From Diatrype stigma (Eukaryota; Ascomycota; Sordariomycetes; Xylariales; Diatrypaceae): a stretch of DNA of 64,000 nucleotides. The position numbers were made by a program, and so were the translations under genes. Shown piece after piece: positions 11,421-22,195 of the stretch. The DNA lies in the NCBI GenBank assembly GCA_022225965.2, contig JAKJXP020000079.1, forward strand, positions 62,001-126,000, read 5' to 3'. Position 1 is the first letter of the stretch; each line of letters opens with the position of its first letter. The notes below the pieces were generated by a model. That model was not told the origin of the DNA. It saw nothing but the letters and a program-made list of their open reading frames with translations, and did no database searches.

Positions 11421-12153
11421 GCGGAAGCATCCTACAGTGTCTGGACTGCTAGCCTAAACTCCATAGCATCTCCCTATGAAACCTCATGATGTTAGATTGA
11501 TAGTGGCGTATAATGAAAGCTAACCCAAGGTTCAACCAAGGGTGCCATTGATCTCCGAATCGAGGCGTAGCTTTCCCTTATCTCGAGACTACATACGATG
11601 TAGGACGAAACTGGCATGGTTTCTAGTCTGAGAGCTCGTCATAGATCTCTGATGGTGTTGTCCAAGCCTGATCACTGGAGACAAACAACAAGAAAGCTGC
11701 ACGTGGGAAGGATTACCGTAAGCCGATGCAGTTGTCCAAGTAGCGAGTTCAAGATGGGAAAGACGGGCATGATGGGGGGTAAATCGAATATCGATGTGAA
11801 TCTATGATCAAGATCGGACTCGGAGCTTGGCCATGTAAGTAACTTTTACAACCGATTGGTGACCGGAACGCGCTATCGGCTAGCCTTTCAGCTTCGTATG
11901 ACTCCTCGTCAGCCGTAGATGATACATGCTGTTAGTGGTGTTGGCTGACAGGACTAGTTTCAAGGCGGCTTTGTGACGATCTGGTTTGGGAACAACATTA
12001 TCGATAAAACTTATTACGAGCTGTACGAGGGAGGTGAACTTGGGTAGACACCCACGATTGATGGCAGACAAAACTAAGGATCCCACGGCGGGACTTCGGA
12101 ACGGATTCTTTGACGTTAGAGTTTCGACTTAAATCATTTGTTCCACCGTGGGG

Positions 12154-12182
12154 GGTTCCAAGGTTCCAAGGTTCCAAGGTTG
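12154..12182. repeat. GGTTCCAA tandem repeat
   Basis: Three full 8-bp copies plus a partial fourth, GGTTCCAA-GGTTCCAA style, in gene-free DNA. Confidence 0.85.
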
Positions 12183-12332
12183 CTTGCATTCATGCGAACT
12201 AATGAGAATTGCAAACGCCGTCACGATGGCGGTGGTTCAGGGCAAGGTTTTGTCGGCAAAGTCTGAGTTTAGTTTAGGTGGTTAGAATAGGGGAGTAGGG
12301 GGAGCCCGGGCCGCTGAAGGTGCATACATACC

Positions 12333-12433
12333 CAGTACCTACATATCATAGCATGCGGTGTGTGGTCTGTCCGATGTCCGACGCCTTCCTACACCTACCT
12401 ACATACATGTACCTACATACCTACATACCAGCC
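12333..12433. repeat. CTACCTACATAC-type degenerate microsatellite
   Basis: Dense run of CCTACATA, CTACCTACATACATG and similar units. It belongs to the TAGGTA/CCTACATA family found throughout the intergenic DNA here. Confidence 0.7.
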
Positions 12434-12457
12434 GGCTCGTAATCGCCTAGAACTGCA

Positions 12458-12479
12458 CACTAGTTATATGTAACTAGTG
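12458..12479. repeat. Perfect 9-bp inverted repeat (hairpin)
   Basis: CACTAGTTA and TAACTAGTG flank a 4-nt TATG loop. The right arm (GTAACTAGTGG) recurs near 19482. No associated gene was seen. Confidence 0.6.
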
Positions 12480-15400
12480 GTTCTGCGATCCGCGCCGCAC
12501 CATTGGGCATTGGGGAACGTGCTCAAGATGGTGGATGAGGTGAGAGTAGGCCGAAAACTTTTTCTTCATGCCCTCCCCTTAATTTTCAACTGCCCGGTAG
12601 GGGTAATTTTCACATATATCGTCCAGTACTGTAGCTTAAGGTGTGACTCCGTTCGTAGGTAGGCGGCCAGATTTAAATTGGCCGTCCTATCAAAACCTCT
12701 AGCCTCTGGTCTAGAGAAAGGCGTGCCACCGATTTTACACTAACACCCCCACGGAGCCTAGAGCTCTGGTAAGGCAGCAACTCTCAAAGAGACCAACGGC
12801 TAGAACATGGGCTAAGCAAGGATAGAGAAGAATTGTAAGACCGCTCCGATGAAGAGTGAAGAATGAGGATAAAAAAAAAGACGGACGAGATTCAGTGAGA
12901 ATGGTAACCGAAGAACCCCATGCGACTACCAACGTAGGCAGGTTGAAGTTTTGCGATGGTTAATAACTACCGCTATGGTCGAGTATCACAAAGATCGCCA
13001 ACTTTAGCTACCGAACGGGCCCACTATTTCAACGGGTAGCAAGAACTAAAGACACTTACACAAAATCTCATGGGTATCAAATAGGTATGAGAACGACCTT
13101 GAGGACTTCAAGACGTCTGATATTAGAACATCACTCATAATTACATGGAATCCCAAGTCTGATTATAAGAGGGAAAACGCAAGCTACATAAAAAAGTAGG
13201 TGGCCAACAAGGTCCGAATAGTCCGAAGGGTGTGCAACTTGCGATAGGTATGCATAACATACCTCACCCAGAAGACGTTTCTGATCGTAGCTGCATGTAG
13301 GCTTAACCCTGTCTGCTACGCAAGGCTGAGTTTCTATGAGATACTTATGATAGTAACAAGTACCTAATATCGGAATTATAAGGACTGGTAGCTGGTATGG
13401 AATACCTACCTAGTGCCTAGTTATAGTTACAGTGTCTAACAACCTTGAGGTATCGGACCTACATGTAACTACTCTTGACGTTGTCACTTACATACCTACA
13501 TATAAGTACCTATGAGATACATACATAGTTGACCACATGTGTCATCCTTGCTGGCATTTGATTTTCTGGCTGTTAAGCCATCAAGGTTACCACATAACTA
13601 ACAGCATGCTTCCCAGAACAAATTGGTAATAGATTCAACATTCTGGTACAATGACACATCCGCGTAACTGCACCAACTGCCATGCCAGTAATTGGGTCTT
13701 GAGAATTGACAGAAGTCAGAGATACAGTTTCAGAGAATCCCATCAAGCACGTAAAACCTCACTACCTACCTGCTAGTCTAACTTATACATATGCAGGAAC
13801 TGTAGAATCCCAGCTACCTAATACATAAGTAGCGTATGGAATCGGAACGTCGTTGTGCAAATGTCACCAATGCCTACCTACTTACATAGCAACCTAGCCA
13901 TTACTCAGCCTAGATAGTCTAGGTGGTTCTACAACCCTTTCCCAGGGCTGACGAGTCCTAATCCAAATCGACCACAAAGAACAAAAGAAGAAAAAAAGTT
14001 TTTAAGCCCCCTGTTCAGGTCAGGTACTTGCCTACCCTGTCTCCCGAGCTCCAAAGTTTGAACTTTCCACAAGGGCGAGACGCTACGCTGTGGTAGTTGA
14101 GACAGAGACAGCGGGCAGCTTTGATTGGCCATAATGCCCGTGTGCGTGCCATCTCCGCTTTCGGGTCTGCTTGAGCATCCACGGTTAACGGTTGAATCCA
14201 CGGCATGGGCGCAACTGCGACCCAGACTGGAAGAGTCACTCGCTGTTCGGCTCCACAAATGGATCTAAAAGTAAAAGCTTCCTGGATTTACTATGGGTAG
14301 CAGGTAGTAGTGGAAAACACCAAGGGGTCGGCCAAGCATAACGAAATCTGCCTGCATATAGTACCTACATACAGACCTACATACAGACCTACAGGCATAC
14401 ATGCCCGCATACAGCATACAGAGATGCACCATACCATCAGTGTTTTCCCCGTACGTCTGCCTTCATACTTGCGTGCCTACATGTATGTAGGTACTGTATA
14501 CACCTAGGCAGACACCTACATGTGGAATTTCTACCTACTACAGTACCTACATAACTCACTACCCCAGCAGCCCTTGGTTCTAGGTTTCTAGCGTCTTGAG
14601 GCTTTGTGCAATGTGCAACGAATATATCACCAGATGACCAGCACACTTCTTCCTTCGCTCTTCTCCCTTTCTCTGGCTCACCTAAACATCTTATTGCCTA
14701 TACTTGGTTCACTGTTGAAAGCGAGAAGTTGATCGAGTGCTTCTGGCTATTGCTGTCTGTCTGTCTTTGAGCAGTGCCAAACCTTAAAGTAAAAAAGTCA
14801 ATTGTGTCATTCAGCTCATTATACTCGAGCTTCAGCTCGACCTGGTTATTCACTCATTGTTCCTCTCTATAAAGTACGACTCTGAAGTTCCGGCTAGCCT
14901 GCCTACCGACTTAATAAGCATTCAGCCAGCGACACCTACCTAGGTACCTACCTTACTGTGCTACCAACTTGCATTGATACGAGTTACACACACTACGTAA
15001 TCAACCCCCATTACCGTCACCGGGCATTATTCATTATTCCCTACAATCAAGTCGTCAGATTGCGTCAAGCTAGCGGAATATATCGAGACAGCAGTGGTTC
15101 GAAACTTTTACCTAAGGAGCCGAGGAGCTTGGTGGCTACTGGTTACTGCAGTACCCCAGGCCACTTGTTAAGCATATCGTCATATCACGGCATCTGGCAT
15201 TTCAAAGCCACGCATTCAAGCACGCAATCCAACCCTGAAAGAAAGTGGCTCCCTTTTTTTCTACCAACAAAGTTTCAGGGCGCCAACCTTGAGCTTTCTG
15301 GACCTGAGACCCTGCAGATTATTTAGTCGAGAAATAACCACCTCGGCTTGCCATTCTGGACAAGCATAGCTGATCCTGCCGGAGCTCAAATTCAAATTCA

Positions 15401-15762
15401 CAGAAGCAAGTGAAAGGATTACCACCTTCCATTCCTAATTCTGCTGTTCTTATACTGCTATAATACCTCGTCTATTTGCTCTTCGACCCATACGCTCCCC
15501 GTCTTATTTATTAATCATCAACCTTCCCCGGCGACTTTTCAGATTCACAAGAAAGCTACTCGGCATTCATTCACTACCTGCTGCTTGTCGTCTTCAAGAC
15601 TGATTGACAGTGACCAATCCGTGCACCCCGCTTCAGCCCCTCCCTTCGCAAGCACTGGCAATAGATTCTCTACCAGGCCCGACGGACCTTGCTGGCCAAC
15701 CAGGGACTGCAAAACTACCTGATCCTGCCCCTAATAGGTAGATCAACAACACCAATTGAATA
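12480..15762. other. Long upstream region of the Ecl1-like gene
   Basis: 3.3 kb with no supportable gene. The proximal part (about 14860-15760) is pyrimidine-rich and includes CTCTATAAAG near 14865 and several CTACCTAGGTACC palindromes near 14936. This looks like a promoter plus a long 5' leader for the gene starting at 15763. A 122-codon frame at 14958-15326 lacks codon bias and a convincing start. Confidence 0.4.
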
Positions 15763-16911
15763 ATGCATCATACTCGCCGAAAGTCGGGACATGCCCCAAC
15801 GAACACGTCTCTGACTGACGTCCGGAAAGCAGTCACCGTCTCAGACCTCTCAAAACCGAGACGGCCGCAGACATTGTCCAGAAGACAGACACCTCAGACC
15901 GTCCAGAAGTTAGGAAAGAGCCCCAGAGTTCGTGAGAAGGAATGGGAGGAAGAGCGTTGGTTTGAAGATGACCGTGAAAGCTTTCCCCAGTTCTGGTATG
16001 TAGCAAAAGATTGCATGCCTTTGCTGGCTTCCCCTCTACCCTACCGCTCCCAAGACTTACAGGAGAGCACACCGTGCCCCCTTTCCCCTGAACCCCCACC
16101 CCGTTGACCAAGATGGCGTGCCACTTGCTGCGGGCAGTCACTTGATACACTCTTGATGCAATCGGCGCATTGAGTGGAGGTGGGGGTTGTTGCCATGCGA
16201 CCTCTTGTTCGAACGGGAGTTTGCAGCCATAACTTTATTTGCGACTTGACGCTGAAGTTTCGTACTATTTGCTGACCGGTTTCGTATTACATAGCATGAC
16301 GTGCGAAAAGCAATTCGTCCCTCAGGATGAAAAGCTGATATACTGCTCTGAGGCGTAAGCCACTTCTATCACCCAGCCAATGACGGACTTGCATTGCTAA
16401 CATGCTTGCTAGATGCCGGAAGCATGACCAGAGTGCAAGTGCCGCAACGTCATTACATTTCGCATCTACGGGCTACGAGAGAGTTGGAGCCGGTTTGCCC
16501 TTCTATTCCGCCGGTGATGCGGCGCCTCGCGACATCGTTCCGCGAGCTTCGCCATCACGCCCAAGTTCTAACTACTGGTCGCCACCTACTACCCCAACAA
16601 GCACTCCGTACAGCAGCGCCATCTCAGCCTTGAAATCGTTGAGCGTACGACCCCCGAGCCCGCCATCTCCTACCTCGGCATACTCGAATCTCTTCTCCTT
16701 AACTCGTAGCGCCGTTACGAGTCCGAGCACGTCGTACTCGACACCCGCCAACTACTTCTCATCGACGTATGACGGTGGATATGCAGCTGCCGGATATGAT
16801 GGCTCAACCGGTGCTTTGAGCTCAGACCGGCCTCTGCCCTCACGGAGACCAGGCGGTATATACTCGAGGCCCACCAGTATGGATCTAGTAACGCCAATCG
16901 TTGGCCGCTGA
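15763..16911 (+). CDS. Ecl1-family zinc-binding lifespan regulatory factor
   Basis: Three exons, 15763-15995, 16295-16354 and 16413-16911 (introns 299 and 58 bp; GTATGT...ATAG and GTAAGC...TGCTAAC...CTAG), give 263 aa. Splicing assembles the hallmark C78-x2-C81-x13-C95-x3-C99 cluster (CMTCEKQFV, then IYCSEACRKHD), split across all three exons. This matches the fungal life-span regulatory factor (Ecl1) family. In fission yeast such small proteins extend chronological lifespan and respond to nutrient stress, probably as zinc-sensing regulators. The rest is Ser/Pro/Tyr-rich and disordered (SPPTTPTSTPYSSA style). The N-terminus is basic. The motif reconstitution supports both splice choices. The exact molecular role here is inferred from the family. 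Confidence 0.82.
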
Positions 16912-17142
16912 ATTTTACATCACTCAAGGACACTTCTTGATCCTTGCGGTGCCACTACCTACATACATACATTACGTTTAACGGGGATATTCTTCCCACA
17001 TAATCAGCTGACGAACTACCCATAACCAGAGGGCTCATGTTGTGGAACGTCTCCAAAAAAGCATACGGTGTGAAGATTTCGGTACACGGAACGAGATTTA
17101 GCCCCCACGGCCAAGTGCGGGGGACACCGGGGGGGTCAGCAG
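16912..17142. other. 3' flank of the Ecl1-like gene
   Basis: Short AT-richer flank with CTACATACATACATTACG near 16960. No gene. Confidence 0.4.
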
Positions 17143-17154
17143 TACCCCAGATTT
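17143..17154. repeat. Solo copy of the 3635-3714 element end
   Basis: TACCCCAGATTT is identical to the TA-flanked terminus of the foldback element at 3633. No inverted partner was found within several hundred bases, so it may be a decayed copy or coincidence. Confidence 0.35.
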
Positions 17155-20100
17155 GATGGGAAACTGTTGCATCCCCACGAAATTCAAGATATACCAACAT
17201 ACCAGAATAGCAAGTCGATGCAGCGTTTTTGTGTTAAAGGCATTCAGGAACATAACATAACTCAACTCAACAGACGGAATTTGTGGCTACATGATTCAAC
17301 CGCGTGATGTCTAATATTGGTTATTGCAGCGACGATGCAGAAAACCCCGACGTCACAGCGCGCTGCAAGGGACCCCTTTCACCCCAATTGTCCCCCGGAC
17401 CTGCCGGGGGCTGCAGGCAAGGTCACTCCGCAGCGCACATCTGTGCATTTGTCATGCCCACATATCATAAATACCACCTGACACCTACGATACTCTACCT
17501 ACCTCGCTGGGACAAGCCTTGTAGATAGATTACGGGTGAGAAGATGCATATATGAGCAGCCGTGCAATTGGCGTATGGTCGAGGGGGTTTCGTCATTCAC
17601 TTTCTTCATTGGGAGGGACATCTGATACATCAATTTTCCCGGCATTGGTGGGCGCTGCATCTCTGCATCTGCGTGTAATCAGGGTTTGGGTAGGATAGGA
17701 TAGGACAGGCTAGGGTAGTATAAAAACTATATAGTCGGGGGCTTTCGGTTTTCCGAATGTGTATTTACTTACGACTGGCGGACGAGGCGTCGTCCAATAT
17801 TCTAGAAATAACTGAATGCACGGCTGTTACCACAAACAATGGGTGATCGCCGTCCATGTCGCCTAATGCACCCCGGAGACCACCAACCTCCGCAACGCAG
17901 GAGTACAGCCGGGAGCCGTGGCACTTCCTCTGCCGATCTGCCGTGGTCCACCCCTCTTTTTTCACCCCCTTCTCCTGTCTCCGTGTCCCTTCTGCTTTCT
18001 GCTTCCCGGCCTCTCGCGCGACTTGATTCTTTCCAACCCCTTTCGTCCGAGTTTCACCAGTTTCAGCGATATGACCGTCATCAAAGGAAAATTCGGTGGG
18101 ATAGCATAATTGATTCCAACCCGCCTCATGATGCCCCATGCCCCATACCCCCCGGATTATTAGGTTCAATTACGGCGGAAAATTTTCTGTTATGGACGGC
18201 GCCGTTTTCTATTAATAGGGATCTATGCGACTGGCAGCCAACTCATGCTGTGAAGTACAGTAGCCGCTATTTGCACACGCAATGGTACATACCAAGCACA
18301 CCTACCGCGATACCCACACCGCCCGCGACCACCTCCTCCGCTAACGACCTGCTAATCAACTAGCAAACCCCGCTCCGGCGGCATTTCGTCTCGGCCTAGT
18401 TGTTATCGGGGGACCGGGCCAAACTCTACCTTCCCGGTTTTGGTCCTGGCTTCCTTCCTTTGCCCTGACATATTACATAGGGCTAAACTCAACGCTAGAA
18501 AGGCGGCCGCTGCACGGACGCTTCCGAGAGCTCCGGGGGGGCTAGGTAGGTATGTATGTATTGTACAGGTGGGTGGGCGGACGGACAGGCACAGCAGTAG
18601 GTACACTACCTACAACTGGACGCTGGCCAGGGACTGGCAGGGGCAGACAGGTACAGTGCACATCATACATACCCTACCTCCATACCTACCATACACGTGG
18701 GCCATCTCCACAAACTTTCACGATTTCGAGTCCATTCGAGCCAATTTGTTCTTTCCTGGCTTCTTTCGTTGTATTTCTCATGTCAAGTATTGCTGCGTTG
18801 CCTACATATTTACTAATATTATGGATAATACCTTATACGCATGATGTACGTAGGTATGTAGGTAAGTCATTAAGTAATAAGAGTTGGAAGTGTGTGCTTC
18901 TTCCGGCTACTCAATTAGCTAACAACTACTTCGTACATGCTATGAGATGATGTGGGCTCCGTTTCGGTATGTCTGGTGACGTTGTTGGCATGCGTACTAC
19001 TGGCTCAAGTCATCCCATGGCATTGGGCATTATGCGTGTATGTATGTGTTTACATGGTTAGTTACGTACGTAATGTGTAATAAGATCCCAAGATGAGATG
19101 ATGAGACATGACATGACGAGACGAGACGAGAGAACGAGGGGGGCTCAACACTCCCGCACCGTTGACGATTTAGCTCGCGGGTGGTCGTGGGTCTGTAGCA
19201 GCTTGCCTTCTATGTAAGTAGGTACCTACCTATGTAACTCCAACTACATACGAAGCACGAAGTAACGGTGGGCTCGAATAGAAAACCCCGTACCTCGATT
19301 CTTGAGGGGGGGTCCCATAACGCGCGTCGTCTTAGCCACCTCCGAGTCGTCGACATTGTAGCAGCTAATGTACGAACAACATCACAACATCACAACATCA
19401 TTGTCGCTAGTCCCATACTGTGAGCATGGCGAAGAGCATCATGACTACTAGTACCTAATAACCAACTACTGTAACTAGTGGCCCCGGCAGTTTAAGCCGC
19501 TTTTGTTCTGCGTGCTGCGTGCCGCAGAAAAGACAACAGTCGGTGAGATCTCTTTTCACCTCGAAGGGGGGGGGCGGAGGGGACAATTTACAGGAGGTCA
19601 AAATGCATTAGGTACTTGAATGAAGTGGGGCCAGGCCCTCGAACAACTGGCCCGAGTTGAATCGCAGATCTCAGAAAGACAGGCAGATTTGTGGTCCCCC
19701 TATGCAAGCCCTGGCGCCCAAGAACCAGGGCCGCTTCTTCGCCTCCTCTCAACGACGAGAACGTCCAGAACGAACCAGACGGTCCACCCTCTCTTATTTC
19801 TTCTGCTCCTCCTCCTCCTCCTCCCCCGCTATTTTGCCTAGATTTCGCCTCGTATGATGGCGCCTGCATCGCATCACAGATCAGGGCACGAACAGCCCAC
19901 GAAGGAGGGGCGAAAAGAAATGCCTACTCCAGAGGGGGAGGGAAAAGGATACAAAACCTGATCGAGCACGTTTTCCCCCTCCCCCTCAAACAGACACGAG
20001 CATGGTCTATCCCGGGTCGAAGGATGGCACGAATTTTTTTGAAATGGCGGCGTCCTTGATATATTGTGCAATGCTCCGTATTTACGGTTCGAGCTCCTGG

Positions 20101-22195
20101 AACGTGGTGGAGCAATAACGGTGCGCTGTTATGATCTACAAGAAATCGCGGGATAAGGAAAATCCCCGGAACGGGGACGCTATGCCTCTAGCGATATAAA
20201 CCAGGCCCGGCATTTGTTCCCGCCGCTTCTCTGGTCTGGTGGATAGGTGACTAACAACTACCTTGGTTAGGTGTTTTCGTCGAAGATGGGACGATGATGT
20301 CCAGCCGGCATAGTAGCTACCAGCTGCCATCTGCCATCTCGCGAGGAGACTACCTGCCTTGAAAGCTAGGGGCTTTCTGTTCTGGGGCTTGAGGTATATC
20401 GTCTGTCACTTTCAGATATACACTACCTGTCTACTGCGAGATGATGTTTGTTGTGATATTGTAGAGCTGGCCTACAATTGTGACATTGGTGAGGGCTCAG
20501 ACGACAAGGAGAAAGCAATATATTTCAGATAGTAGACATGTGAAAAGGTCCGTCTATTACTAGAACAAGTGGCAGGCAAAAGTAAGCGGGTGAATATAGC
20601 CTCGAGTCTTACAACATGAAAGCTAAGAATATGCTGGCGTTATACCCCTGAGTATATACGATACAACTATCTGTGTCTGGCTGAGTAGCCATGGTGAACT
20701 ATCATCTCGTCAACGCCAAAAATTAGTCTATGTTATAACTAATGTCAATGGTCATTATTGTCAATTTAGCCATTGCCCATCGTATATTGAGCCTGACATC
20801 GCGCCCACCGTTTCAATGTCAGTCATTGCAGGACTGAATTCTGAAGCTGATATCTGAGATTTTGTGGCAGTGGGATAATCAACCCCAGCTCATCGGTTCT
20901 TCCCCGTGCACTATTCGTTTGTTGGTATCTACATGCTAGTTATGTTGGTGATACTTCAAAGCTTCGTGTCTCAATCATACCTTTTACTAATCCCATGGTC
21001 ATTTCATCTTCAAAGGACGGCACAGCTGTTATAGAACCCATCCTTATTTGAAATTGCTTCATAGGCACGATTCCTATAGATGTGCATATTCACAAGCAGG
21101 GAAGTTTGATCCGCTAACGACTAGATTAGCCAATACCAACTTGACTTTTCGATGCCTACCACCTACGAAGGCATCCGTTATGAGTTTACTGGGTACTTCT
21201 TTATGTTGAATAATCTTATGTGATGGTTTGCAGTCGAATACCTAGGTAGGTACCTATGACATAAGAAGGATGGTCGAATATTAATTGCGTAGATACCCTT
21301 CGATGATATCTTCGGCAACTACATTGATCTACTAAGGGCCTTGTTTTGCTCCTTCCAATTCTCGAATATAGACTGGCCTAATAGATACTTATCTATATAC
21401 CGCCTACTTCCCGTCCAAAGCAATGCTACTGGTAAATGATACCACTGGTTGTAGCTGCCCTTTCTAGAAATGAACCGAACTATATTCTCTTACAGACACT
21501 GGATAATCTTGGGGGTTCTAAGTGTTTAAAACTCATATCAACTAGAATAACTCGCACCTAGTCCGTTCAATCTGTTTATACCGCATGATCTATGGCAGGC
21601 ACGGTCCACCTCACGTTATATCAGAAGGTACCTACCTACATACCTAGGTAGGTAGGTAGTGTAGGTGATGTTATATTGTGACACAGGCAGCTTCCTGCCT
21701 CTGCTGCCTGTCTGCTAGGTATATACACATTACTACACTACCACCTGCTCAAGTTGCAGCTCTCCATCATCATAACAACACCATATCAACGGCGCAATTG
21801 GCTGGATCGGCATATGTTGCGTTCTAATCCGATGACGAATGACAATAGGTAGACGATTGAAACCTTGAGTTCCAATATTGTATGTCTAGAGAACGTGTCA
21901 GGTATTATTCAATCACCCTCCGGTCCCCTCTCCTTCCTCATGTCGAAAACCTTGTTTTCTCATCCTCATAACCGTGCTAGCATCTACCACTCAAGACAGT
22001 TACCTCATCTAGATTGTGTTCTTAACTTACTTCCTAATACTTACCTCCCTCCACCAGACAACTCTCACAGATTCTAGGAAGCTGCTCTGCGTCTTCGCTA
22101 CGGGGGTTCCCATCACTCGGATTGGGTTCCTACGATAACAGCCGATCAATACATATCTCGTACCTACTTCCACTTAGTACGTTATAGTGCCCATC
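17155..22195. other. Gene-poor interval
   Basis: 5 kb with no supportable gene. Frames at 17839-18363 and 19588-20059 are low-complexity Pro/Ser/Gly translations without domains. CCTACC/TAGGTA palindromes occur at 19218-19229 and 21627-21660, with short GACGA and AACATCAC tandem repeats near 19119 and 19378. The AT content is higher than in genes. Traces of repeat-induced mutation cannot be judged by eye. Confidence 0.4.
21627..21660. repeat. TAGGTAGG palindromic tract
   Basis: ACCTACCTA (21630-21638) and TAGGTAGGT (21645-21653) form a perfect 9-bp stem around a 6-nt loop, extended by further GGTA units. It is the best example of a motif that recurs near 1884, 14940, 19218 and 21240. Confidence 0.7.

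Noticed and set aside
17839..18363. 174-codon frame on the plus strand
   Set aside because: Low-complexity Ser/Pro/Arg translation, no motif, codon use unlike the genes here.
19588..20059. Gly-rich and Pro-rich frames on both strands
   Set aside because: Arise from CTC/GGAGG repeats; mirror-image frames with no domain.
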